Shown: in pieces, positions 1 to 5,751 of the stretch | Position numbering within the stretch: the stretch's first letter is position 1 | Layout: each line of letters begins with the position of its first letter | Assembly (NCBI GenBank): GCA_007123975.1 | Contig: SLFZ01000085.1 | Span: forward strand, 1 to 6,390 | Reading direction: 5' to 3' | Length of the DNA: 6,390 bases | Origin: Candidatus Izemoplasma sp. | Lineage (GTDB): Bacteria > Bacillota_I > Bacilli_A > Izemoplasmatales > Izemoplasmataceae | Notes under the pieces: model-generated | Told to the model about the DNA's origin: nothing | Seen by the model: only the letters and a program-made list of their open reading frames with translations | Databases searched by the model: none | Program-made: the position numbers and the translations under genes

Positions 1-803
1 ACCGGCGACAACACCGAAACATTGTCCAGCACGAGCGCGGTTTCTTTGACATTGGCTTTCTTCTTGTCGAGATCAAAGAGAACTTTCCGCCCAACCATTT
101 TCTCCGCGAGTTGTTCGTTCGTGGTGTCTTTCACCTCGACGGTGTCGATGTGCTTTCCTTTCCGCAGGATGGTGCATCGGTCCGCCACTTGTCGTATCTC
201 TTCGAGTTTGTGGGTAATGAAGACAATCGATTTGCCTTCTTTGGTCATGTTTTTCATGATGCCCATCAACTCTTGAATCTCTTGCGGTGTGAGCGATGCG
301 GTCGGTTCGTCCAAGATAAGTATGTCGGCTTCACGGTAAAGGGTTTTTAAGATTTCTACACGTTGTTGTTGGCCGACGGAGATGTCTTCGATATAGGCCG
401 TGGGGTCCACGTTGAGCTTGTATTTCTTACTCAGATTTTTAATCTTCTCAATGGCATTATCGTAGCGCAAGAATCCCCGGCGTGTGTCTTCGTAACCAAG
501 GATGATGTTTTGTGTGACGGTAAAACGGTCGACCAACTTGAAATGCTGGTGGACCATGCCGATACCAAGGGCGTTGGCGTCGTTTGGGTTTTCAATAGTC
601 ACGGTTTCGCCGTTGACCTTAATCGTTCCTTCATCGGCTTTGTACAAGCCAAAAAGGATGCTCATTAAGGTCGACTTCCCGGCCCCGTTTTCTCCAAGCA
701 GGGCATGTATCTCGCCTTTTTTGACTCGCAAGGTAACTTGGTCATTGGCCTTTATGCCAGGAAATTCCTTGGTAATGTCGAGCATTTCTATTGCGTACTC
801 CAT
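1..803 (-). CDS. Nucleoside/simple-sugar ABC transporter, duplicated ATP-binding subunit (N-terminal part; runs off left edge)
   Basis: This is the cytoplasmic ATPase that powers uptake of the solute bound by the BMP lipoprotein encoded just upstream. The 267 visible codons contain a complete first ABC domain: Walker A GENGAGKST at residues 37-45 (Lys43), Q-loop Gln86 in MVHQHF, signature SVGQQQR at 142-148, Walker B LILDEPT at 162-168 with catalytic Glu166, and H-loop His198 in FITHKLEE. After a VGRKVLFDLD stretch typical of this family, a second domain begins (ALVLDNVSVLSP) and is cut by the window edge. The family has two fused ABC domains and about 510 residues, so roughly half is missing. 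The ATG at 801-803 is preceded by GGGGTG six bases upstream (810-815). The gene lies 92 bp downstream of bmpA with no promoter seen, so it is probably co-transcribed. It resembles Bacillus NupO/YufO. Permease genes are expected beyond the left edge. The ABC assignment is sure; the substrate is inferred from bmpA. Confidence 0.93.
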   Translation of the reverse strand, partial: MEYAIEMLDITKEFPGIKANDQVTLRVKKGEIHALLGENGAGKSTLMSILFGLYKADEGTIKVNGETVTIENPNDANALGIGMVHQHFKLVDRFTVTQNIILGYEDTRRGFLRYDNAIEKIKNLSKKYKLNVDPTAYIEDISVGQQQRVEILKTLYREADILILDEPTASLTPQEIQELMGIMKNMTKEGKSIVFITHKLEEIRQVADRCTILRKGKHIDTVEVKDTTNEQLAEKMVGRKVLFDLDKKKANVKETALVLDNVSVLSP

Positions 804-829
804 GTTTTTCACCCCGCATTAAACGCTAT

Positions 830-868
830 ACAAGAAGAGAGAAAAGGTGACCCTTTCCTCTCTTTTGT
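830..868 (-). promoter_or_regulatory. Intercistronic hairpin between bmpA and the ATPase gene
   Basis: In the gap between the two transporter genes, 830-847 and 852-868 form an inverted repeat of about 16 base pairs, with one bulge (834), one mismatch (842/857) and a 4-nt loop. No U-tract follows it in the direction of transcription, so it is unlikely to be a full intrinsic terminator. It fits an mRNA-stabilising or attenuating stem-loop that would leave the binding-protein message more abundant than that of the ATPase, a common arrangement in ABC operons. The structure is seen; the role is inferred. Confidence 0.6.
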
Positions 869-895
869 ACGCAGTCGTTTAGTGTGTAATCGTGA

Positions 896-1981
896 TTAGC
901 CGCCGACTGTACCGCGTTCGATTGGCAGTTCGCCAAGGCCTTCTTCGGTAAAGAAGTCGAGCAGTTCATCGTAGTTGCTTGGTACAACAATGTCGCCTTC
1001 GGCAATCATTTCGAAGATTTCATCGTATGCAGCTTGCACCTCGGTCGGGTTGCGGAAACGCGAGGTTTCCATCGGTAGACCTACGCCGTCGTTCTCGGCG
1101 CCAAGTTGCAGAATTTGACCAGCTGGGAAGCGGCCATTGTAATAGTTGTCAAGCACGAGTTGTACGGAAGTCGCAAGCGCCTTCATCGCACTCGTCAACA
1201 CACGGTCGCTGTTAACAGATTGGTCGACGTCGACGCCGATCATCCATTTGTCAAGGTCTTCTGCAGCGCTCATGACGCTACCACCTGCACCACCGGCAGC
1301 GGCGAAGATGATTTCAGTGCCTGCGTTGAACCAACCAGCAGCTTCGGATTCGACAGCCGGTCCAGCGTTAAAGGTTCCGAGATAGGTGTATCGGTTGTCT
1401 GGGAAGTTGATGGTGATGCCAAGTTCGTCGGCTGCGTAGTACGCACCGGCGATAAAGCCGATACCGAAACGCACAACTGCCGGGACGGCGATGCCGCCCA
1501 TGTAGCCGAGATCAGTGAAGCCATCATACACTGCAGCGTATCCTGCAAGGAATCCAGATTCATGCTCGTCGTAGAAGATTGAGACGGTGTTGTGCGCAAC
1601 AAACACACCTTCTTCTTCATCTTCAGGTACCGCATCAAGCAGGATAAATGTGACATGAGGATGTCTGAGCTGCGCGGTGTATACCGCTTGGCTGAACAAG
1701 AATCCCGGGGTCACAATAATCTTTGCACCATCTCTGACAGCGCGATCAATCTCTTCGATGTACGCATCATCCGATACCTCAGAAGGACGATAATAATCGT
1801 AGGCAATGCCATGTTCTTCGGCATACTCAACGATTCCTTCCCAAGTGCCTTGGTTGAATGATTCGTCGTCGATGTCACCGTAGTCGGTGATCAACGCGAT
1901 TTCGACATCAGCAACGCCACCGCAGGCGGCGAGGCTTGCACCAAACAGGAATAATGCAGAGAAAAGCAGAAGCTTTTTCAC
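896..1981 (-). CDS. bmpA: BMP-family nucleoside-binding lipoprotein of an ABC transporter
   Basis: This is the extracellular, membrane-anchored solute-binding protein of a basic-membrane-protein (BMP/PnrA-like) transporter, whose characterised members bind nucleosides. The 361-residue product starts with a type II signal peptide (MKK, hydrophobic stretch, lipobox L17-A-A-C20). The family motif follows at residues 33-44, DYGDIDDESFNQ. Further on are the glycine-rich segment GFLAGYAAV, a GIAVPAVVRFGIGF block, NAGTEIIFAAAGGAG and a GVDVDQS hinge region, in the usual order. The length is normal for the family. The start is GTG (1979-1981), chosen because AAAGGAGG lies 7 bases upstream and the signal peptide then has the right length. 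It has its own strong promoter and comes first in the operon, ahead of the ATPase. The protein is very acidic: about 59 Asp/Glu against about 16 Lys/Arg by hand count. The family is certain; a purine nucleoside ligand is probable but not shown by the sequence. Confidence 0.94.
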   Translation of the reverse strand: MKKLLLFSALFLFGASLAACGGVADVEIALITDYGDIDDESFNQGTWEGIVEYAEEHGIAYDYYRPSEVSDDAYIEEIDRAVRDGAKIIVTPGFLFSQAVYTAQLRHPHVTFILLDAVPEDEEEGVFVAHNTVSIFYDEHESGFLAGYAAVYDGFTDLGYMGGIAVPAVVRFGIGFIAGAYYAADELGITINFPDNRYTYLGTFNAGPAVESEAAGWFNAGTEIIFAAAGGAGGSVMSAAEDLDKWMIGVDVDQSVNSDRVLTSAMKALATSVQLVLDNYYNGRFPAGQILQLGAENDGVGLPMETSRFRNPTEVQAAYDEIFEMIAEGDIVVPSNYDELLDFFTEEGLGELPIERGTVGG

Positions 1982-1997
1982 AATAAATCCTCCTTTT
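1981..1997 (-). promoter_or_regulatory. Ribosome binding site fixing the GTG start of bmpA
   Basis: The minus strand reads AAAAGGAGG (1989-1997), then a 7-nt A/T-rich spacer, then GTG at 1981-1979. It is a near-perfect Shine-Dalgarno at ideal distance. No ATG nearby gives a complete signal peptide, so the GTG is the start. Confidence 0.85.
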
Positions 1998-2015
1998 ATT
2001 TTTTAACCTACCTTC

Positions 2016-2045
2016 ATTGTACCTCTATACGAAAAAGCATGTCAA
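2016..2045 (-). promoter_or_regulatory. Sigma-A-type promoter of bmpA
   Basis: On the minus strand TTGACA (2040-2045, perfect -35) is followed after 18 bp by TACAAT (2016-2021, five of six -10 bases). Transcription would start near 2009, leaving a leader of about 28 nt that holds little more than the ribosome binding site. There is therefore no room for a purine riboswitch. An imperfect hairpin (2045-2069, GAAA loop on the plus strand) abuts the -35 element. It could be a weak end signal for the preceding gene or an operator. Confidence 0.8.
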
Positions 2046-2083
2046 GGGAAAGTCCGAAAGGATTGCCCTCTCACGATGGATTC

Positions 2084-3280
2084 TCACCGTGACTGAAGTG
2101 ACTCAACAAGACTTTTGATACGTGAACACCCTTCAAGAATTTCTTTTTCAGACGTTGCGTAACTCATCCGCATCACATGATCAGCCCCAAAAGCGACGCC
2201 CGGCACCACGGCCACGTGCGCGTGTTCTAACCATAACGCGGCGACATCGGTCGCATCGTTAAGCTCCTTGCCTTCGTGGCGTTTGCCAAAGAGGCCTGAG
2301 ACATCAACCATCAAATAAAACGCGCCTCGAGCATTTGCGCTCTTTATTCCGGGAATCGCATCCATCGCTTCTTTCATCACGCGGCGACGACGCTCAAACG
2401 CCTCACGCATTGTGCCGACAGGGGTTTGATCTCCCGTGAGCGCTTCGACGGCGGCGTGTTGGGCGATGGTGTTGGTGTTGGAGGTGGCATGTGACTGCAT
2501 GTTCGCCATCAACTTGACAAGCGTTTTTGAGGCCGCAGCATAACCGATGCGCCATCCGGTCATCGCGTAGGCTTTGGAAAGGCCGTTGACGACGATGGTG
2601 CGCTGATACAGATCGTCTGATATGCTGGCAATAGAGTGGTGTTCTCCCTCGTAAATGAGTTTCTCGTAGATTTCATCGGAGATGACAAAAAGATCATGCT
2701 TCGTCGCCACGCGACCGATTGCTTCAAGCGTCTCACGATTGTACACGGCACCGGTGGGGTTGTTGGGTGAGTTGATGATGAGTGCCTTGGTGCGATTGGT
2801 CACGGCCGCTTCCACATGCGCGGCCTTCAGAATGTAATCGGTACCGGCGGTATCGACGAACACAGGCGTCGCACCGGCGAGCTTGACGAGCTCTGGATAA
2901 CTCGTCCAATAGGGCGAGGCGATAATCACCTCGTCGCCCGGCTCACAGATTACCTGTAGGGTGTTGTATAATGATTGTTTCGCACCCGACGATACAATGA
3001 TTTGGTTGGGCTCATAGGTCAAGCCGTTGTCGGTTTTAAACTTGTCGACGATGGCTTTTTTTAGCTCGGGAATGCCGGGCGTGGCGGTGTAACGAACATG
3101 CCCTTGTTTGATGACTTCAATGGCTTTTTGACGGATTGCCTCGGGTGTGGGAAAATCGGGCTCGCCGGATGAATAGTTGATGATTTTGATGCCGGCGGCT
3201 TTAAGTTCGTTGGCTTTGGCGTTGATGGCCAGTGTTTTCGATTCTTCAATGGCGAGGTGTTTTTCTGATAAAGGCTTCAT
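2084..3280 (-). CDS. Class I PLP-dependent aminotransferase, probable aspartate aminotransferase (subgroup Ib)
   Basis: This is a cytoplasmic pyridoxal-phosphate enzyme that probably converts aspartate plus 2-oxoglutarate to oxaloacetate plus glutamate. The 398 residues match the family's usual length. Visible landmarks are GEPDFPTP near 39-46, SSGAKQ at 97-102, SPYW at 122-125, NSPNNPTG at 170-177 (Asn174), SDEIYE at 201-206 (Asp202 to the pyridine nitrogen, Tyr205), SKAYAMTGWRIGY at 235-247 with Schiff-base Lys236 and phosphate-binding Arg244, and carboxylate-binding Arg371 in RMSYATSE. Ser14, Thr16 and Lys101 line up, from memory, with the substrate side-chain-binding residues of the Thermus thermophilus aspartate aminotransferase, which favours aspartate over aromatic substrates. 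The ATG at 3278-3280 has AGGAGG 5 bases upstream. The gene lies 50 bp downstream of rocD, but a terminator fills that gap and I see no separate promoter. It could instead be a broad-specificity or aromatic transaminase. Confidence 0.92.
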   Translation of the reverse strand: MKPLSEKHLAIEESKTLAINAKANELKAAGIKIINYSSGEPDFPTPEAIRQKAIEVIKQGHVRYTATPGIPELKKAIVDKFKTDNGLTYEPNQIIVSSGAKQSLYNTLQVICEPGDEVIIASPYWTSYPELVKLAGATPVFVDTAGTDYILKAAHVEAAVTNRTKALIINSPNNPTGAVYNRETLEAIGRVATKHDLFVISDEIYEKLIYEGEHHSIASISDDLYQRTIVVNGLSKAYAMTGWRIGYAAASKTLVKLMANMQSHATSNTNTIAQHAAVEALTGDQTPVGTMREAFERRRRVMKEAMDAIPGIKSANARGAFYLMVDVSGLFGKRHEGKELNDATDVAALWLEHAHVAVVPGVAFGADHVMRMSYATSEKEILEGCSRIKSLVESLQSR

Positions 3281-3302
3281 GCTTTCCTCCTAATATAGGT
3301 TG

Positions 3303-3328
3303 AAAAAGGCACGCGTGCGTGCCTTTTT
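3303..3328 (-). terminator. Intrinsic terminator after rocD
   Basis: An 11-bp perfect stem (3303-3313 with 3318-3328) has a 4-nt loop. Its G/C core (GGCACG/CGTGCC) is flanked by five A's and five T's, so it could work in both directions. It begins two bases after the rocD stop codon. For minus-strand transcription the T-run directly follows the core. It leaves only about 12 bp before the ribosome binding site of the next gene, so it may act as a partial terminator within a two-gene unit. Confidence 0.85.
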
Positions 3329-3330
3329 GA

Positions 3331-4533
3331 TTATTCCGCAAAAACGTCTTTGAGCACACCAAGTGCCCAGTCGATGGTTGCTTGGTCGACGATGAGCGGG
3401 GGTGCGAAGCGGATTGTGTGCACGTGGGTTTCTTTGGCGAGGATGCCCATTTCTTTCATGCGTTCGGTGTACTTGCGAGCTCCACCGGCTTCTTCTTTGA
3501 GCTCGACCGCGATGAAGAGGCCTTTTCCGCGAACCTCTTTGAAGATCGGTGCGTTGATTTTTTTGATGCCTTCGAGGAAGTACGCACCGAGTTCGGCTGA
3601 ACGCTCGGCGAGTTTTTCGTCGATAAGCACATCCATCGACGCCTCACCAACGGCGCAGGCGAGTGGGTTCCCACCGAACGTGCTTCCGTGTGAACCGGGG
3701 GTGATGACGTCCATGACGTCTTTGCGTGTCGCGGCGGCGGATACCGGGAAGACACCGCCACCCAACGCTTTCCCGAGAAGAATCATGTCGGGTTTCACGT
3801 TTTCATGGTCGCAGGCGAACATTTTTCCGGTGCGGCAGAAACCGGTTTGGATTTCGTCGGCGATGAACAAGACATTGTGCTTGGTGCAGATTTCGCGAAC
3901 CTTCGTCAGGTACCCCTCGTCGGGAATGATGACGCCGGCTTCGCCTTGGATAGGCTCGACGAGAAATGCGACGGTGTTTGGGGTAATCGCTTTTTCTAAG
4001 GCGTCGGTGTCGTTAAAGGGGATGTTCATGAATCCTGGCATAAACGGACCGTAGTCGTCGCGGGCGACAGGATCATTTGAAAAACTGACGATGGTGCTTG
4101 TGCGGCCGTGGAAGTTGTTGCGGGCGGTGATGATTTCGGCGTGGTCTTTTTGCACGCCTTTGACGCGGTAGCCCCAACGTCTGGCAATCTTAAGGCCGGT
4201 TTCAACGGCTTCGGCGCCGGTGTTCATCGGCAGCGCGACTTCCATGCCGGTGACTTCACAGAGCTTTTTCAAGTATTTTCCAAGGCGGTCGTTGTAAAAG
4301 GCTCGTGAGGTCAACGTCAACGATTTCATTTGATCCTCAAGGGCTTTGACGATGCGAGGATGAAGGTGTCCTTGGTTCACCGCTGAATAAGCTGATAAAC
4401 AGTCGAGGTATTTCTTTCCTTCGGGATCCCAAACCCAGGCGCCTTCGGCCTTGGAGATGACGACGGGAATCGGTTTGTAGTTGCGTGCGCCATATTGCGC
4501 TTCGAGTTCCATGCATTGCTTGCTTGATAACAT
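3331..4533 (-). CDS. rocD: Ornithine aminotransferase (ornithine--oxo-acid transaminase)
   Basis: This PLP enzyme (class III fold, cytoplasmic) transfers the delta-amino group of ornithine to 2-oxoglutarate, giving glutamate-5-semialdehyde and glutamate. It links arginine/ornithine with proline and glutamate metabolism. Counting 400 residues from the ATG, the hallmarks are YGARNY (14-19), LSAYSAVNQGHLHPRI, NTGAEAVE from 104, HGRT with Arg144, VEPIQGEAG with Glu198 (equivalent of human OAT Glu235), ADEIQTG with Asp226 and Gln229, GKALGGG with Schiff-base Lys255, GSTFGGNPL with Thr285, and IRFAPPL with Arg375. The Lys-Asp spacing of 29 equals that of human OAT. The Glu/Arg pair separates ornithine from acetylornithine and GABA enzymes. 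I chose the ATG at 4531-4533 because AAAGGTG ends six bases upstream. A GTG at 4540-4542 (three residues longer) is itself part of that Shine-Dalgarno. The gene has its own promoter and terminator. Confidence 0.96.
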   Translation of the reverse strand: MLSSKQCMELEAQYGARNYKPIPVVISKAEGAWVWDPEGKKYLDCLSAYSAVNQGHLHPRIVKALEDQMKSLTLTSRAFYNDRLGKYLKKLCEVTGMEVALPMNTGAEAVETGLKIARRWGYRVKGVQKDHAEIITARNNFHGRTSTIVSFSNDPVARDDYGPFMPGFMNIPFNDTDALEKAITPNTVAFLVEPIQGEAGVIIPDEGYLTKVREICTKHNVLFIADEIQTGFCRTGKMFACDHENVKPDMILLGKALGGGVFPVSAAATRKDVMDVITPGSHGSTFGGNPLACAVGEASMDVLIDEKLAERSAELGAYFLEGIKKINAPIFKEVRGKGLFIAVELKEEAGGARKYTERMKEMGILAKETHVHTIRFAPPLIVDQATIDWALGVLKDVFAE

Positions 4534-4539
4534 GCGTTT

Positions 4540-4546
4540 CACCTTT
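4540..4546 (-). promoter_or_regulatory. Ribosome binding site that selects the ATG start of rocD
   Basis: The minus strand reads AAAGGTG, then six bases, then ATG at 4533-4531. The last three bases of this element are an in-frame GTG that automatic callers may take as the start. With that start the Shine-Dalgarno would have zero spacing, so the ATG is preferred. Confidence 0.7.
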
Positions 4547-4577
4547 CTCTTTGTGGTTTATGCTGCGTTTACGGTGT

Positions 4578-4590
4578 CTCGTCGGACGAG
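4578..4590 (-). promoter_or_regulatory. 13-bp palindrome in the rocD leader
   Basis: CTCGTC and GACGAG face each other around one central base, roughly 13-25 nt after the predicted transcription start of rocD. In RNA it would make a 5-bp stem with a 3-nt loop; in DNA it looks like a repressor half-site pair. The symmetry is seen; a role in ornithine- or arginine-dependent control is only a guess. It does not resemble the A/T-rich ArgR box I would expect. Confidence 0.3.
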
Positions 4591-4609
4591 GTTACGCCCT
4601 CCAAAATCC

Positions 4610-4638
4610 ATTTTAACATGCCATCCACGCCGCAACAA
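4610..4638 (-). promoter_or_regulatory. Probable extended -10 promoter of rocD
   Basis: The minus strand carries TGTTAAAAT, that is a TGn extension (4616-4618) before TAAAAT (4610-4615, five of six consensus bases). A weak -35, TTGTTG (4633-4638), lies 17 bp upstream. The start would be near 4603, giving a leader of about 70 nt. The extended -10 compensates for the poor -35 match. Confidence 0.55.
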
Positions 4639-4669
4639 CCCAAAAAAGTAATCGCTTACATTATTTCCT

Positions 4670-4694
4670 AAAAAAAACACGCCTTTTCAGGCGT
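4670..4694 (-). terminator. Intrinsic terminator overlapping the stop codon of the C39-like lipoprotein gene
   Basis: On the minus strand ACGCCT and AGGCGT (4689-4694 and 4679-4684) form a 6-bp stem capped by a GAAA tetraloop, then a G and eight T's (4670-4677). The last base of the TGA stop codon (4694) is the first base of the stem. It separates this gene from the rocD promoter that follows. Confidence 0.85.
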
Positions 4695-5488
4695 CATGGG
4701 TTTTGATCAGGCGGAATGGCGTGCACGCCGGGCCACCAATTAAGCATCGACTCAAGCAGCGCGTCGGCTTCAAAAAAGCGGTTCATCGCGCGCGGCGAGC
4801 CATCATCGTTTCGCGCGCGCATGCCGTATGGATCATTGACCTCGAAGAACAAACCTTCGTCGGTTTCGACATACCCGTGGACAATCATGTAATGCCCTGT
4901 AATCTGGACGGTGTAGTGCTTGTTGGTTCGATACCCATCCTCTTCTTGAAGGGGGATATAAGTCATGTTGTTGTTGATGAGCAGCAAATACCCTTCATCC
5001 AAAAGGTAGGTGAGGTGTCCGGCGTGTTCAATGTCATACGTGTTGTACGCGATGTCGTACATGTCAAAAGCGCCGACGATATCATTGCCATACCACCAGC
5101 CGCCTTCAGGGCGAAACTCGGCTCGAAGTTCTTCAGCAGAACCGTCAAAATCCTCATCGAGCCAGCGGCCGATCATTTCGATCGATGCGGGGCCGCAGTT
5201 TACGTGGTAGTGCCTTCCGGTATCGACTTGATCAACGTACCATTCCCATTCATCATGGTCATTTGATACGTAGGTGATGAGCTCACTGCCAAGCCCCCAC
5301 GCCTCCAGGTTTTCAACCAATACATCGAGTCGTGACAGCTCAGTGGGATCCGGTTCGGTCGGGTCTGGTTCGGTGGTATCCGGTGGTGTTGTGTCGGGTT
5401 CCTCGGTATCGGTAGGCGTTGTGGTGGTGCAGCCCAGCAATCCAATAAGCAAGACAACCCATAAAGCAATCTGTTTAACCGTTGACAT
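4694..5488 (-). CDS. Surface lipoprotein with a C39-like (papain-fold) cysteine peptidase domain
   Basis: This is an exported, lipid-anchored protein of 264 residues of unknown target. A type II signal peptide (hydrophobic IALWVVLLIGLLGC, lipobox Cys20) is followed by a Thr/Pro/Asp/Glu linker (about 21-50), then a globular domain resembling Peptidase_C39_2. The predicted catalytic set is complete: oxyanion Gln87 (VDQ), Cys98 in NCGPASIEM, His199 in GHYMIVHGY and Asp219 in VNDPYG. Family members are cysteine peptidases or related hydrolases; I infer a role in processing a surface or environmental peptide. I start at 5486-5488, because AAAGGA lies about 9 bases upstream and the signal peptide then has normal length. 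An ATG at 5504-5506 (six residues longer) sits at the predicted transcription start with no Shine-Dalgarno. The gene stands alone, with its own promoter and terminator, next to the rRNA operon. It is very acidic and holds a single Lys after the lipobox. Bacteriocin-exporter C39 domains are fused to ABC transporters; this one is not. Confidence 0.85.
   Translation of the reverse strand: MSTVKQIALWVVLLIGLLGCTTTTPTDTEEPDTTPPDTTEPDPTEPDPTELSRLDVLVENLEAWGLGSELITYVSNDHDEWEWYVDQVDTGRHYHVNCGPASIEMIGRWLDEDFDGSAEELRAEFRPEGGWWYGNDIVGAFDMYDIAYNTYDIEHAGHLTYLLDEGYLLLINNNMTYIPLQEEDGYRTNKHYTVQITGHYMIVHGYVETDEGLFFEVNDPYGMRARNDDGSPRAMNRFFEADALLESMLNWWPGVHAIPPDQNP
5339..5428 (-). repeat. Thr/Pro/Asp/Glu linker-coding repeats in the lipoprotein gene
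   Basis: This stretch encodes about 30 residues made almost only of T, P, D and E, including a tandem EPDPT-EPDPT preceded by degenerate EPDTT and PDTTEPD units. At the DNA level a 15-bp unit recurs imperfectly. Such linkers space a lipid-anchored domain away from the membrane, and the repeats could change copy number by slippage. Confidence 0.7.
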
Positions 5489-5510
5489 GATGCTCATTCC
5501 TTTCATCGAT

Positions 5511-5538
5511 ATTGTACCACATCGAGTCTTTTTCTCAA
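5511..5538 (-). promoter_or_regulatory. Sigma-A-type promoter of the C39-like lipoprotein gene
   Basis: The minus strand has TTGAGA (5533-5538, five of six) and TACAAT (5511-5516, five of six) separated by 16 bp. Transcription would start near 5504, about 16 nt before the preferred ATG, just enough for the AAAGGA ribosome binding site. Confidence 0.7.
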
Positions 5539-5545
5539 AGCGATG

Positions 5546-5585
5546 ACCCCTTTAAATACGATAGTATGCCCAAGTATTTAGGGGT
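5546..5585. promoter_or_regulatory. Large dyad upstream of the lipoprotein promoter
   Basis: ACCCCT-TT-AAATAC (5546-5559) faces GTATTT-AGGGGT (5574-5585): 12 matching pairs, a 2-nt bulge and a 14-nt centre. An inner ATAC/GTAT pair (5556-5559 with 5564-5567) nests inside it. It lies just upstream of the -35 element, has no U-tract on either side, and falls between the rRNA terminator and the promoter. That position suits an activator or repressor site. The symmetry is seen; the function is unknown. Confidence 0.45.
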
Positions 5586-5630
5586 GTATGAAAAGCGTAC
5601 GCATGAAGCAGCGCATCATCCAAGCACCAT

Positions 5631-5657
5631 AAAAAAAATCATCCAACGGAGGATGAT
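5631..5657 (-). terminator. Intrinsic terminator of the rRNA-tRNA operon
   Basis: On the minus strand ATCATCC (5651-5657) pairs with GGATGAT (5638-5644) over a 6-nt loop, followed by seven T's (5631-5637). It begins 12 nt after the CCA end of tRNA-Glu, where the end of the stable-RNA transcript is expected. Confidence 0.85.
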
Positions 5658-5669
5658 CGAAAAGGCATA

Positions 5670-5746
5670 TGGTGACCCGTACGGGATTCGAACCCGTGAA
5701 TGCCAGCGTGAAAGGCTGGTGAGTTAAGCCGCTTCTCCAACGGGCC
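5670..5746 (-). tRNA. tRNA-Glu (UUC)
   Basis: A full cloverleaf reads on the minus strand. The acceptor GGCCCGT pairs with ACGGGTC (one G-T pair). The anticodon stem CCAGC/GCTGG encloses loop CTTTCAC, giving anticodon TTC for Glu. The T arm ACGGG-TTCGAAT-CCCGT is intact. The discriminator is A, and CCA is encoded at 5672-5670. Length is 77 nt with CCA. It is the last gene of the rRNA operon, 5 nt after tRNA-Asn. Confidence 0.97.
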
Positions 5747-5751
5747 ATACC

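Noticed and set aside
1106..1582. A 158-codon plus-strand frame opposite bmpA
   Set aside because: It is antisense to a certain family member, has no family resemblance and no start signals. It is a shadow frame.
1982..2015. A possible purine riboswitch ahead of bmpA
   Set aside because: The predicted leader is only about 28 nt, too short for any known purine aptamer, and no hairpins fit.
2071..2092. A short inverted repeat (TCACG...CGTGA) at the end of the aspartate-type aminotransferase gene as its terminator
   Set aside because: Only about five pairs form and no T-run follows on the minus strand, so it does not meet the pattern of the other terminators here.
3350..4054. A 234-codon open frame on the plus strand opposite rocD
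   Set aside because: It lies wholly antisense to a clear ornithine aminotransferase, has no ribosome binding site or recognisable domain, and its length follows from the codon composition of the real gene.
4703..5266. A 187-codon plus-strand frame opposite the C39-like gene
   Set aside because: The minus-strand gene has promoter, ribosome binding site, signal peptide, catalytic motifs and terminator. The plus frame has none of these.
5512..5727. A 71-codon plus-strand frame across the rRNA operon terminator and tRNA-Glu
   Set aside because: Its end (GDPYGIRTRECQ) is the well-known false translation of the reverse complement of a tRNA, and it crosses the terminator.
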